64,000 bases of DNA from Apostichopus japonicus (GCF_037975245.1 NC_092580.1:7352501-7416500), one strand, 5' to 3'. Positions 1 through 12,944 are shown, counted from the first letter of the stretch. Program-made: numbers and translations. The notes: generated by a model from the sequence alone, not told the origin.

Positions 1-105
1 TGATGTGTGTTGTTACTCAGTGTTATCAGACAAAGTCTAAATAAGATAACAGGAAAGGAAAGAACTGAATGAAACCATTTGATTGAAATCATGTCTAATT
101 TACAG

Positions 106-147
106 AGGAGAAGACCAGGGAGGCCTCGTGGAAGACCTAGAAAAGTT
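106..147 (+). CDS. HMGA-like exon, AT-hook
   Basis: This 42-nt exon has phase 0 at both ends and encodes the basic RGRPRK core. The acceptor TTACAG ends at 105 and the donor GTGAGT is at 148-153. Tiny exons that each carry one AT-hook are typical of HMGA genes. Confidence 0.6.
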
Positions 148-3100
148 GTGAGTAAAAACACACCTCTTTTTTTGGGGTCAAAAAGGTTCAACTGTGTTTT
201 GGAAAAGCCATTGACCTCCTTTCACAAAATCATTACATGCATGCTCAACAGTGCATGGATTTAAATCGGTTTCAAAAATAAAACATAAATCCATCCCTCC
301 TTCGACTCATGTTGCACTGCGGTAGTTAGTTCATCACACACCCCCTCCTGGTCTGATATTAGCATTGCACAGTACAAAGAGAACCTCCAGTTCATGTCCT
401 GGAGAAATCCAGACCTTATTTGAGTGATTTCATTTTACCAATTCCTCAGCTGCTTCAACATTTTTGTCCTCGCAATGTAAGTTCTTTATTAGGATTTGTC
501 AAAGTCAGAAGAAATCACTGTATGGTTGCTCTGTAGGTGATTGGTACATAACTTGCAATCCTTCAATGGTTATGTCAGGGGTGAATGGGTGGGGGCGGGG
601 TGGGGAGGGGTGTTGATCAGTAGGTTCTAGTTTGCTTTTGGATTTTGTTTGCAAGGCAGATTCTTCAAGTGTTTCCAAACAATGGCCTAAGCAAGAGGTC
701 GGGGTGGGCCAGGCATTCCCTTTTGTTTGAACTTGAACCAGTTGCACTATTGTCTGTAAACTTTAAATTCCTGTCATAAACTAAAATTGATATCCTCTCC
801 CCTTCTGCTCCTATCCTCCAATCTCTAATGCGTGGTCACACAGCTGAAGTTCTGTCACATCAGTTCCTGTTCATAATATAGGCCCTCATGAAGGGGTTCA
901 TCAAACATTGTGTTCTTCCTGGGATTTTTCCCATAATCCTACCCTCTAAATATTGCCACTCTTTGAGACCAAAATGGAATTCATTCTTTTGAGTATCACA
1001 GGTTCAGAGGTATCATTTAATATCGACTTGAACGGGGGGCATATAAAAGTCATGTGCTACCGTGTTCTGTCACGAGTAACATCTTGTACAGACTAATCTA
1101 GGGAAATTGAATTGGTTGATTTCTGGAAGTTAGAGGAAGCCTATAGCTGCTTAGACTTCCCTTAGCCACTTCCAGACACTGAGGGAACAGCTGCTGGATT
1201 GACCACGAGCATCAGCTCTCGGTCTTTTTTAACATCTTTTACCTGGAAAAAGGAAGTTTCTGTGTTGTAGAGGGATCCGTGCATGAAAGTAGGAGGGCGT
1301 CAAAATTGTCATCTTTTACAAAAGAAGGTCAAAATATTTAATCGGAGACAGGTCAACTGATAAATCCATTATGTGGTGGATTACAATCTTGACGTTGTCC
1401 CCCCAGTAATCACTGCCTTTGCTTGCTTTGGGTAAATGTTTCAGATTTTCTATTGGAAAAAGGTACCTCTCGCTCGACCAAAATTTGCCAAGATGATGAG
1501 CCTTTTATCTTTCGTTTTATCTTCCAAATGACATCAAAACTTGTTACCATCTGGGAGAAAATTGCCCGCTTATTTACCCATGCCCATAACTGTTTCGTAC
1601 CTCCTTGAACCCTGTGCTGCTTTTATATCCAAGTTATGTCCCACTGTACTCTAGCCTGTACCCATGTGTACCCCCTGAAAGCTATTATAAAAGCAACCAA
1701 TCTGGTAACACCTCACCCAAGTCCATTCCCCTCAGCCGATCTGGGCCATTCTTTGCAACGTGATTTATACTCTGAGAAATATCTCAGCCTCTCCTGCAAT
1801 GCTTTCACCTTCATTCAGTGAGATTAGCCTTAGTCATTGTTCTAAGATACAATCAGGGAACTGCACTGATATTAAGAACATTTAGCATTGAATATGCTAG
1901 AAAGATTGGAAATAAAAAATGTTCACATGGGTCAAATTGTAACACTACTTTTATTGCTGTTCTTGATACACTGGGCCTCACTGCAACGTTAGGGTCAGTT
2001 GAACATCCTCAATATTTGTAGCACTTAGTTTTAGGGTTTGCACCTGCTGGAATTTCCCTTTGGCTTTAACATATCAGGTTGAAACTCAAGTGTGAACTAT
2101 GTATGACATATAACCTTTATTCGAATCCTTCCAGAAGTGAAGTACTTTGTGTGCCGAGGGAAATCGGTCGTAAAATTGACAAATGAATTTGCTGATCTAC
2201 AGTAGCCTAGTTTGCTGTGTCAATATTTCAGTCACTCACAGACCAAGCTACAAAATGTTTGCCACTCAACTGAAACATTTCTTCCAGCCATGTGTTCCAT
2301 GATCACAATGGCCGGAGGGGTGCATTGATAACGACATAATTACATGCTCCATTTACACGTTGACATGGGCAATCACTTGATACGCGCCTCCTGCATTCTG
2401 CACTGTTGGTGTTTGCACTTTGTATTATTAAAGGTGCATGCTATTCAGTCATACGCCCACTTAAATCGTTGTTTGCATTGAACTAATTTAGAGTGCTTCA
2501 AAATACATGTCTAAGTACAAACAGGATTATATATTGGTATAAAATATTATATATGGTATATACTATACTATCTATCCATCTACACTATATACTATAAATG
2601 TTATATATTGGTTGTCATTCCATCATGGGTGTAAACTTCTTTGGTTCCAAATTTGCCCAGAAAGATTAAGGTGGGGGAGCATGGGAGGGGGGTGGAAATA
2701 TCTTCATAATTCGTTTTTTTTATTACAAAATAAAGCATATACATTGTGGCTTTCAAGGGCTGGAGAGGGTAAGGTATGGTGAGGAGGACTCGTAGAATGT
2801 TGGTGAACAGAGGGGGGGGGGGGTGCTAATGGAAACTTCATCGCTGAGTTTCTTTAACTTCTTAATCAACCCTTCACATTCATACCTAAAATGTTTCCTA
2901 CTTGTAGTACTTTTATCCTGCAGTCTTTTGTTTAGTCCCATATTGAGTCCTGTATTTAGTCCTATATTTAGTCATACTTACACCAATGATTGTAGGTCCT
3001 GCTATAAATAAAACACTTACTGACAGAGCCACCCCTCCTGTCTAACAATACCTCTGGTCATAATTTATCTGATTGCGATCAGTTCGGGTCTCGTGGCTCA

Positions 3101-5083
3101 ACAGATGAACGGAAATGCTACTCGACTCCAGTTCAAAGTCAAAATACGCTTCTTTCGTTTGTTTACCCTTTTGTTTCTGTTTACAATAGGGAAATATGCA
3201 ACGTGCCAATAGATATACTGTTTGATATGTGATGGACGTGTATTATGTTGAGAATACACAAGTAGTGAACAATTCCCTGGAATTATTATTAGATCTATCA
3301 AAGTTTGTAACCGGTGATTCTTGTGAAACTGTTTGTTAGTTAAACATGTTGTTTGCATTAGTTGAATAGATCACTATCCTATCCATACGTTACTTGGAGA
3401 TATATCCGGTTAACCTCACTCCACCCAAGTTATCTTTGAATGATGACTAAAGGCAGAGTGTGATCCATGTTACGTCATTAGTCCAGAAAAAAACAAAAAA
3501 AATTTGAGTGCCAATATTGTTTCTATAGTTATTTCCATTTGCACAGATATCCACCTAAAGAATATGCTCAATTTATGGAAAACTCCTTTTAAGGCTAAAT
3601 TTGTGAGACATCAGTACCCTCAGGGTTGTCCTAAATGTTAATGTAATGATGCCATTGTTTTATAAATTATAACAATTTAAACAAAACATGTTCTTTTTGA
3701 TGTCAGAGCAACATCAGAGCAACCCCTTTGGGTGACAGTCAACACCATTTAATCATTGACAAACTCATATTTTAAAACTTGTTAGTTTAGACACATAGAG
3801 GTCTTGTATTCACTATTGGTTATGCATTGCATCTGAGGAAGTGACCTTAAGGTTAGTGTGTTAGACTAAGTAGTTCAGTCACTTTAATTAATGAGTCTCA
3901 GATGTTTAACAGGTCCTTTCTCAAATATTAAAATTGGACTAGACAAACAACTAGGACTTCATAGTGCTGTCTTTTTGAACGGTCCCTGACATATCAAAAT
4001 TAATTTTGTGCCTAACGTCATTCTTTTGAATGCCGCAAACGAAGCCAAATGAAATGTTACAGGAATATGTGGGACACAATCCTGTCTGTGTCAGAGTATA
4101 TATGTGTATGGTTAGTAGCTATATCGGGGTGACCAATGCTGGATTTATAGCAGGGGGAAAAGGGGCATTTGCATATGACCCCTCATATCTGTCAGAGGGG
4201 CCTGCTCTATACAAAATATCATAACTAAAACTTAGTTTGCTTTATCAATTTGTAATTTGTCTTACCTAAATATCTGCTTTTGCCAGCATGTATTTTCATG
4301 TATTTACTTCAGATATGTAACTCATTTGACCTTTCTATGTATGTATGACTTTTCTAAATTTGGTCATTTGCCGTGTATTTCAATTTCTGTGTATGAGGGG
4401 CCCACGGAACCTGAAGTGACCCGGGCCCCCCAGAGGTCTAAATCTGGCAACGCTTGTTAACCAGAATGATGCAGAATTATAACTTAAAACAAAGTAGAGT
4501 TTGAAAGGAGCTGTGTACAAAAATTTAGTGCAAAGGTGTTTCTACCCAACTTGAATATTTGGGCTGTCCTATGCAAAAAAATATATATATTGATTCATTT
4601 CTTGGAAACCAAAGTTTGTACAGGTTGTGTCTTTTTCAGTTTTGGTTGTATGACAAGAAAGGGTCATAAATATAAAACTTTTCCCCAATATTACCCCCTA
4701 ATCAACCCTGTCCACTCCTTTAAAGCTTCCAAGTTCCTTGGAATGTCTGTAGGCAACACTCCCTTCCCTTAGAAATGACCAGACTCGGTCACCAAGGAGA
4801 TTGGGGGTTGCATGTCCTCAGTCCAAAACTTGTTGGGGAAAAATATTTACTTTGTGCTCTAAAAAGTTGATAATTTTTTTGATGATTGTTCATTTTAGTA
4901 GAGGATAAACAATTAGTCAATCTGCATATTCTATTTCAGCCTGTAAAACAAGTAGAAGAAGAAAAGGAAGAGGAGGAAGAGGAGGAGGAGGATCCTCCAG
5001 AGGACCAAGACTCAGAGGTGGAGGAGGAGGAGTTGGAGGAGGAAGAGGAGGAAGAAGAAGAGGAAGAGGAAGATTCTCAATAA
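106..5083 (+). CDS. HMGA-like AT-hook protein, C-terminal part (two coding exons)
   Basis: Seen: an exon at 106-147 encodes RRRPGRPRGRPRKV, a classic AT-hook with overlapping GRP cores. It is followed by a GTGAGT donor. The next good acceptor I could pair with it, in the same phase (0), is at 4939, and the exon at 4940 reads PVKQVEEEK and then almost only Glu/Asp, ending in DSQ and TAA at 5081-5083. An AT-hook followed by a short acidic tail at the C terminus is the layout of HMGA1/HMGA2 chromatin proteins, which bind the minor groove of AT-rich DNA in the nucleus; the tail of 47 residues is longer than in vertebrate HMGA. Either the gene begins left of the window, or the ATG at 91 (MSNLQ, directly in frame) is the start; an in-frame TGA lies at 70-72. 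Since TCTAATTTACAG at 94-105 also looks like branch point and acceptor, I favour an internal exon. Alternative: another AT-hook protein with an acidic tail. Confidence 0.6.
3490..4025 (+). repeat. Dispersed repeat, copy 1 (second copy near 31 kb)
   Basis: Segments such as CCTAAATGTTAATG, GTGTTAGACTAAGTAG.TCAGTC and AATTTTGTGCCT occur in the same order and spacing at about 30955-31450. The copies are clearly diverged, so this is an old interspersed repeat. No coding capacity is seen. Confidence 0.65.
4131..4457. mobile_element. Possible MITE with imperfect inverted ends
   Basis: The left end CCAATGCTGGATTTATAG is roughly the reverse complement of the right end CTAAATCTGGCAACGC. The interior has GGGGCC-rich blocks next to both ends. 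There is no open frame of note and no clear target-site duplication. Confidence 0.4.
4940..5083 (+). CDS. HMGA-like exon, acidic tail and stop
   Basis: The exon follows TTCTATTTCAG. In phase with the AT-hook exon it encodes PVKQVEEEK, an uninterrupted Glu/Asp run broken by DPPEDQDSEVEEEELEE, and DSQ before TAA. The stop is 32 nt before the exon's donor (AAG/GTAACT, 5115/5116), too near to trigger nonsense-mediated decay under the usual 50-nt rule. The same GGA/GAA-rich DNA is open in a second frame as an Arg/Gly-rich stretch (see findings). Confidence 0.6.
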   Translation, partial: PVKQVEEEKEEEEEEEEDPPEDQDSEVEEEELEEEEEEEEEEEEDSQ

Positions 5084-5115
5084 ACAGGAAGGAATTCTTC
5101 AATGTAGTTTTCAAG
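5084..5115 (+). other. HMGA-like 3' UTR, part of exon before last intron
   Basis: This is sequence between the TAA and the donor AAG/GTAACT. It implies a spliced 3' UTR. Confidence 0.45.
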
Positions 5116-5187
5116 GTAACTGAAACTTGGTCACCTTAATAAGTTTGATCAAAATAGCTTCAATTGTGTATACTAACATTGTCTCTT

Positions 5188-5242
5188 TCTGTCTGTCGGT
5201 CTGTCTGTCGGTCTGTATGTCTGTCTGTCTGTCTGTCTGTCG
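5188..5242. repeat. GTCT/CTGT tetranucleotide microsatellite
   Basis: This is a simple repeat of GTCT units. Shorter runs of the same unit recur at about 5350-5395 and 6563-6595. Confidence 0.9.
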
Positions 5243-5450
5243 TTGTTGTGACACTACTTCTAAACTGACTTCCCCAACCCCGAGTATGGTTATGACTAAA
5301 ACTATTAGAACTGTTTCTTTTTGCAATATTGTACTGAAAGTGTCCTTTTCTATCTGTCTGTCTGTCTGTGTTCTTGTCTGTCAATCTGTTTGTGTATGCT
5401 GCTTCCTGCCAAAAGAAACAAAACAAAGGAGACATGTATGATGCTACCGG

Positions 5451-5750
5451 GTGCTGTGGTCGAGTGGATAAAAGGCGGTGGCATTCGGAGCAATGGGGCT
5501 TAGCAATTGGGAGGTCCCGGGTTTGATATCCGGTCTGGTCATAGTAAGCTGGGTTTTTTATCCAAGAGCCATCTACGGTTTTTACCATCTGAAATGACTT
5601 TCAAAATTGAAAAGATTCAAAATTTGAGTTCAACTTTTGAATTGGAAGCCACCCGACGTGTAAGTTGTAATCCATAAGCCATTGGGGGTTTCTCCCACAT
5701 TTGTGGTCGCTTAAGTGTCGTAAAAATAACTGCTGATTATCATTATTATG
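5451..5750 (+). mobile_element. tRNA-derived SINE
   Basis: The head resembles a tRNA: A-box-like TGGTCGAGTGGAT at about 5457 and a degenerate B box GGTTTGATATCC near 5519. About 200 bp of unrelated body follows, ending in a TTATCATTATTATGG tail. This layout (pol III promoter head, body, short-repeat tail) defines a SINE. It lies in the last HMGA-like intron. Confidence 0.65.
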
Positions 5751-5751
5751 G

Positions 5752-6135
5752 TTTTTACTCAAGCAGAACAAAAAAGGTGGGCTGCTCGCCTTGTAACTAA
5801 AACCAAAGAAAGTGATCACATTACCCCTGTCTTGGCAAGAATTACACTGGCTTCCAATTCTGCAGCGGATTGAATATAACATTATAAGTCTTACATGCAA
5901 ATCTGACATGACACCAGCTTATCTGGCAGAATTACTGACCATACGCAGTAGTGGGCGCACCCTTCACTCAACTGCATAAAGTCTCCACCAACCTATTGGA
6001 AATTCCCGGGCATTAGGGCGTTTTATGTTTGGGCGCCATGTTTGTGGAATACCTTACCACAGTCTCTTTGTGCACTTGATAATTTTATAACTTTCAAGTC
6101 TCATCTCAAAACCTTCCTCTTTGCTTTAAATAAGT
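5752..6135 (+). mobile_element. L2/CR1-type LINE fragment, end of the RT ORF
   Basis: Broken frames read pieces such as HITPVL, LTCKSDMTPAYLAELL and FKSHLKTFLF, typical of the far C terminus of L2/CR1-clade reverse transcriptases. Several frameshifts make it non-functional. It abuts the SINE on its left, in the same orientation. Confidence 0.75.
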
Positions 6136-6175
6136 AGTGGTTTTTCTCTGCATTCATTGTTTAGTTTAGTTTTGT

Positions 6176-6552
6176 TTAGTTTAGTAGAAAAGAAGGATCA
6201 GAAGGGACACTCAAGTCCCCATCAAGGTCCCTATAGAGAGAGAAAAACAAACTGAAGACACAAACACTCAGACCTGATTACAATGCTTAAAGTACTTGTC
6301 CAAAGCATTCTTAAACCCATTCACAATACTTGCAAGTACAACTTTCTCAGGCAAACCGTTCACAACCCTACTAGAAAAAAAGTTATGCCGAATATTAATC
6401 CTACTTTGTGACTTTTTTGGAGTTTAAGACAGTGACCTCTGGTATAACTACTATTAGCAAACATGAAAAAGTCAGTGAAGGATAAATTGTCAAAAACATA
6501 CACATTCTTGAAAACCTGATCAAGTCACCACGTAACCTCCTAAGATCCAGTG
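6176..6552 (-). mobile_element. CR1/L2-like LINE fragment, reverse orientation
   Basis: Read on the minus strand, short frames give LRRLRGDLI and TRGHCLKLQKSHK followed by a VVN..P-like segment and LDKY-like ending. This order is common at the C terminus of CR1/L2 group reverse transcriptases. Stops and frameshifts interrupt it. With 5451-6135 it forms a small nest of retroelements. Confidence 0.65.
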
Positions 6553-7134
6553 TGGTGATATCTATCTATCTGTCTGTCAGTCTGTCTGTCTGTTTGAGAA
6601 CAAGTTCATTCAAAAGTTTGGATGAAAAATGTGATGTGTTCCTGTTGTCCCGTCACATTGTCTATCCCTTTAGAATTTGCTCATTTTGATGAAAATCCAA
6701 GGCATTTTATAACTTGTCCCTCTCCCTCCCCCATCCCCTTCACCCTCCACTCAACTTACCCCTCCCCCTCCCTGGTAGGATCATTCATTCCCATGTGCAT
6801 CAGAGCACTTGTAATTCGTATTTCCATTCTAGTCGAAAATTTCCTTCAAAATTAAAATTCTATTCCAACCAAGTGTGCAAAAGGTAAATTTAGTTTTTAT
6901 TTCTATTTTGACGTCAAATCTTGTCAACATAGAGTTGAGATGAAGTATGATAACATCTCTTAATACTTGGCAAACTATTTTGCTTCTGTTTACGCATTTC
7001 CTTTGTTTTTCTTCTTCTTTTTTTGTGTGTGGGACGAATAATTTTTTCTATTAATTTTACAGGAGTAATTTAGTTTCACAAGGAAGTTTACATTTAATAA
7101 AAATGTCAATATTTTTCTTCTCATTTTCTAACAG

Positions 7135-7430
7135 TGGCCAGAAATGGCCTTTTTCCCGTCTTCAGTCGTTTCCAAAGAACAAGTGATAACCGTGACCCGC
7201 CATCTCTGGAGGGAAGAAAAACCCGGTCATTTTCTCTTCTCTCCTACACATCTTCGTTCGCAACGGCGACTGTCAAAAAGGATCTTCGAAACGGAGAGAA
7301 AAAAGAAATCGAAATACTTCAAACTTCCGGTGGAATTGATGTTGACCGCCACCACCACCCTCTGTAATCTAATCAAACACTTCCTCAGGTCACTTTCAAG
7401 TGTTTTAACCTATTAAAACCAATCTTCGTT
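7135..7430 (+). other. Probable terminal (3' UTR) exon of the HMGA-like gene
   Basis: A good acceptor (TTTTCTAACAG) ends at 7134. The sequence to about 7414 is richer in CpG than its surroundings. An ATTAAA poly(A) signal variant is at about 7412-7417, followed by a GT/T-rich stretch. Two frames stay open for about 80-93 codons, but neither resembles a known family and the acidic frame has already stopped upstream, so I call it 3' UTR. Confidence 0.4.
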
Positions 7431-10400
7431 GTCTTGTGTTTTTTCCTTTTTTTTTTTAATATTTTCGGCCAAGAATCAAAAACTTGTAAGTATAATTGTA
7501 AAGTATGTATTTAAAGTTTCATCGGAAGAAAAAGAGGAATCTTGAAACGAAAAATACCTCTGGTTCAGCAGCTTCTTGTTATACCATTTTTTAAAACCTC
7601 TTTTTTTTTTTCTCTTTTTTGTATCTCTTCTTAGGGGGAAAAATATCCAAAAGATGTGTAGTGAAAATGAAAAAAAAATCTTTGCTTAATTTATTACCAC
7701 ATTTAAATAGTGATCGGTATAAGTGATGGAATCATGAATACAATAGGCACAAATTAATATCTTAAGTAATTTTGATAGCATGACAGGTTTTTTTTTTTTT
7801 TTTTCTTATGTGGGAAACCCCTTAAAACTTTTAAGCCGATCTAGATAGCATCAAATTTTTATGGATGTCTGTCATTTTCTGTCTTTTTGTAATACCAACA
7901 TTGAACAAAACCATTTCTATGCATGTAACATATTTATTGCTTTTTCTCCCCCCCACCTCTTAGCATATGCTATCTTTAGTATGTACAGTTTTTATAAAAT
8001 GTAATGTCATAAAAGCATTGACTTCTGTTGGTGTGTAGTTGTTATTTCTCATACAAAGTAGAATTTTAAACGTTACCCTAGGTAGTGTTCTTGGGCGGGT
8101 GGGATGGCAGAATTGGAGGAAAACTTTGTTTGTGAGGGGGTAGAATGTTGTCTGCCCCCCCCGACCTCCACCCTGGAAAATAATTGTGTGAATGCCTCAA
8201 ATAGACAAGCTAAGCCTTATAGTACAATAGTCTTGCACAGCATTAGGATATTAGAACCTGAGAAAATAATCTTAGAGTTTGAACAGTTTCACGTTGAGAA
8301 ATCTTTCAAAACATTGCTAAAAATTATTCATGCTGTTCAGGTATTCTAAATTATCCGGCCTTCATATAGACCTACCAGATCCTCATGCACAAACCATCCA
8401 AGCCCTACTTTGCATATTAAGAATTAGGGCTGAACGATGAATGCTAATTACCAGCTAGGGGGACATCCATTAAGTCAAGGAGAAAATTAACGTCCATAGA
8501 TTGGGAATAGAATATTGCACAATTGACTCATGATAACTAATATAACGGGTTTTGAAGCAGATTAATTTTTGGTTGTGAAATACCACCAATACAGACTTAA
8601 AGTTATACCTCATTTATAATGAAACTGGTACATAACCTCTCTACAGGGTGTTTTGGTGTGTCATTCGTCTTGCGAAATTTATTATTTTAGGTCTCGGTGC
8701 CCTGACTTACATGTACAAATCATCGCAGCTTTACATCGAGGGTTGCGTCAGTATCAATTTGACTCGGACATTTACGCGTTTGTCATTTCCTTAGCAACGT
8801 ACTTTCTGAATCAGTTCATTACCATAGTTTCAAAATTTTACACCTCATTGAAACTTGCCACTTGTAGAGGTATGTCCGCATTCTGTTCTAAAACTGAAAG
8901 TCAGTTAATTCATAGGTCAGATTAAGGGCAGGTTATTGTTTGGTACATCAGGATTTCAACCTCTCTAACCAGTTTGACGTATTAACATAATCGTTGCAAA
9001 ATAAACTGAACTGTACGATGGGAAATTTTTCAATTATGTCAGTTCCTTTATCGAACAATTATGAAAACAAGATGGCAATCGGAGCTAACTTGTGACTAAG
9101 TTGTTTTCAGTTTAATATTAAAAGATTAGTCGTGCATCTGGTTTCAGGAGAAAATATCACTCTATTAGATATAGATTATACCTGATTTGACCTGTATTTT
9201 ACAGTCCAAGTTTGCATGGAGGTCTTTGTATAAATTTTAATGCACAGAGGGATTCTCAAATAGAAAAATTAAAAACAAAACTGTGAAAATGGTGCCTTTT
9301 ACTAAACGCTGAGTAGTGACCGTTTGCTTGCCTTTGGGATTTTTAAAAATGGTCATTTGGTCAACTTGTTATTAAGAAAAATAAAGTAAATTTAAGATAA
9401 ATTTTTAGCTGTTCATTAAGTCATTGAGTTTGGCCAAAGTTAACTTCCAGGCCTTTTCAAACATTTTGTTGTGTTCAAATGAAGAGGGAGTAATTGATAA
9501 TGTTTATGCCGCATGTGTTTTAAACAGTCATGAATATTTATGAAGGTGATATGACTATTTATGATGGTTAAGATTTGTCAATGCTTATGGTATGAATATT
9601 CATTAAGCTGACACAGCATGGCTCTTTGGGGGTGCATTTGTGGTAGCTGTCATTGTAGACAAAATAGTTGTAAAATCCTCCCATTTTTGTTGTTGTTTTT
9701 GTTTTGATAAGTATGTTGTTATCGGATGGACTTCTAATCCAGAAATACATAGCAGTATGAAATATTTTACCAACATTCCGGGTTATCATATGCGGGTCAA
9801 CTTAGAAGCCCCTGTAGCATACCCTAGTATCTCAAAAAGGGCCAGAAAAAAGAGCTCTACTTTCCAAAAAAAGAAGGGAAAATAGGTAAACAAGGAGAGA
9901 AGGTGGATGTTCTGAACTCGAAATTAAAGTTATTATTTCAACACAAGTTGCACTTGGTCAAAATACTGTAAGTTCTAACATAAACATCTAAATATAATCA
10001 AGTCCCACTCAACAGCAAAATCATATCAAATTTTAAACTTAATTGGGGAAGGACTGTAGACGTTGTACCTCACTTTTGCTTTTAAAGAGAGCGGAGTTAT
10101 CTGTCTTAACAGTTTCTTTACTCAAATTTAACTCTTAATAATGCAGTAAAAAATGAAGTAGTGTTCTGAAAAGTCAGTTTCCAGTCATAGGGATTGTGAT
10201 CAATTGATTATGATTAACTAGCCATTGCCTAAACACCCAGGAGTTTAAATGTATTCCTGGGTTTTATTATCTCTCAGTTAACCTTCAACTTATAAACTTC
10301 CGTGAATCCTTTTCACTCATTTGGTCTCGGTCCAGTATGTAGAATGCAGTTCTAGGCTCTGGTGTAAACATTTTAAATAAAATAAAAAAGTATCTAACTT

Positions 10401-12944
10401 GTCATGTGACACAAATTCATTGAACAAAATCTATTAAAAAAGTGGTTAACAGGATTTTCATTTTTTCTACAACTCCTTACAATATATTTGGTGCTGTAAA
10501 AAAGTTTTAAAATTTGATGTATGAATTATCAAAAAAAGTGTAGTCAATGTTGGCCCCCCCCCCAATCACTCCCTACTTTCCCTCCCCCTGGAATTAATGG
10601 AAATGTTTGGTCTGAATCTCACCTGTATCATCATCTTTTATTCACGTTTTCATTTGTTTTATTGTCATTTTCTGATATAGTCATATATATATTTTTTTGT
10701 CATTCTTGTTTGATGATGTGTACTACATTGCAGTTTGCAATTTTCTTGAAGTCTTTTGTTCAGCTCTATTATTTCATAGTTTGCTTGTTTTGAAAACGTT
10801 TGTTATCATAATCATGATTTTATGAATATCTTATTTGCATGCTTAGGACGACTGATTTACATTTAAACATCGGTATTAGATAGCTCGCATAGTTTGCATA
10901 GGTAGGTACGTTCTGACATCAATATCAATTACTCAGAAATTACAGCATTTGCAAAACTCTATATAGTTTTGTGAATCCATAAGCAATTTGAAAATATATA
11001 TTTAGATAAAGTCAAATTCCAAAAAATGCATCAGCATTGCTTCTAAAAATATCCTTGACAGAAGAAAATGGTCACCGATGGTCAAATTATTACACCTCTG
11101 TTACTGCTGCCCTCAATAATGTTTGTCATGTCTGAAATAAGTTAGCCTTCTTTTGGCTTCACCATCCTCAATTTCTGGTAAAATATTTGTTCAATTAATC
11201 CATTGAATCCATCAAAGACAGCTTTCAAAATCAGTTTGGGCAAGTTTTAAATTTGTGGACAAAAAAATGCAACTTGCAGTAATATAATTTTGTTCCCTAA
11301 ATAACTATATGAAAAGTCCTTCTTAACAAGTTTAACCCATCAAGTTGAGAGCTAAGGAGAAACATTAAATATTAGAGACCCATTGATGACAGTAACATAG
11401 TATTACATTATAACATACATTCATAACATAATAACTTAGTATTAGATGCCATAGCAATAAACTGTGAAGTAATTTTGTTTCTGTTTGGTTGTTAGCTTAA
11501 ATGATAAAACCTATACCAAACATAATATTAATTAGTGTCAAACTTCAGAAACAATAGCAATTAGTAATGGCAAATCAAAGTTTTAACTGTATAGCAGCTT
11601 AGTTTGGTGGTCACTTTATGATGTTACCATGCCAACTGTGTATTATTTGATTGCAATCACCTTTTATCGCATTTTATCATCAAAATTACCAAATAATGAC
11701 TGATTTTAATTTGGCCCTTCAAAATTGTGTCACTCAAACACCTTTTCATATTAGTACTAATCATATGCAATATTAAAAGCAAAATGCAAATTTTTCAACA
11801 ATAACTCAATCATTGTACAGTCATGCTAATTAACTGGCATTGTCATTTATCAAATTTTTTGTGATCAAATAGTGTCAAAACTAAGTCAAAATCAGCTCAA
11901 AAAGATGCCAGATGGAATAATAAGACTGAAATAATCGTCAACAAAATTGTCTCTTTGTAAGGGCACCTGATCTTTAATTACTGAACAATGGGTCGGTTGA
12001 ATTTAATACGATTAGAAAAAAGTTAGAAATTTTACACTTCATTTTTTGTTATATTTTTCAAATTGATTCAGATTGGCATTGTTTACAAATGCATGTGTTA
12101 ATAGAAGAAAAAACTTAAATTTGCTTGACTTTTTTTCGATATTTTAAATGCATTTTTGACTCGTGCACTACAAACATTCCAAGGTCGGTTCATCATTTCT
12201 CTGATTTGTTTTTTTAAGCAACAAAATGAAAGAAAGCATTTTTCTAAGATTTTTTTATTTTTGTATGAATGTCTGGCAAACATATGGTCTTACTGGAATA
12301 TCGCTTGTAAATGTTTTTTACGATCATTCAGATTATGCATTTGGAAAATTTGTAAAGTGTAAACTGGGCGGATGAATTGGTTCTCGAGTTTGATTGAGGG
12401 TATAGCTTTCACTTCCCCAAAATTACATGCAAGGGCAGAGGTAAGTTATGTACATGATATATACATTCTTCATGTAGTACCCCTCCATTTCACATAAAAA
12501 AAAATTAGTAAAAGAAATATTTCCTTTTAACCACCTACTTGAATTTGGTCTGCAGTTTCCAGAAAATTGATAAAATTGCAATTGGTCAAAATTTAGATGG
12601 TCTCCCAGGTTTTTCGTCCAGTTTTAGCGAGCTTTTTACCCATGAAATACAACATTCAGTTGTCCAAAGTTTGTCACCTAAAACAATCTTTCATAATTCT
12701 AAAATTCCCAAAATCCTGTTGTGACTTTTTGCCAACTGCATGCTTACTTGAAAATAAGACTTATGTTCATGAGAAAGTCAAATCAAATAGCATCGAAAAT
12801 TGACGAAATCGGAAAGGAAATTGCTGGTTTTAAAGGAATGCGGAAATCTGAGGCTTAGAAAGTACGCAATTCAGTGGAAATAAAATGTTATACCCCCCTC
12901 TTCCATAGCTCATTCCATTGCTTAAGTAGAAGAAGTTGTCATTG
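7431..12944. other. Intergenic, nothing recognised
   Basis: This is AT-rich sequence with T/A runs and short chance frames. I found no exon, RNA gene or clear element on either strand. Diverged repeats could have been missed by eye. Confidence 0.5.

Larger units (their letters stand above)
148..4939 (+). other. Intron of the HMGA-like gene
   Basis: I see no further coding exon in these 4.8 kb. Contents are a TA-rich patch near 2530-2610, purine-rich G runs at 2670-2825, a dispersed repeat at about 3490-4025 and a probable inverted-repeat element at 4131-4457. Short open frames here have no family resemblance. Confidence 0.5.

Noticed and set aside
5160-5588. 142-codon minus-strand open frame with TDRQTDRQ
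   Set aside because: It is translation of the GTCT microsatellite and the SINE head. No gene.
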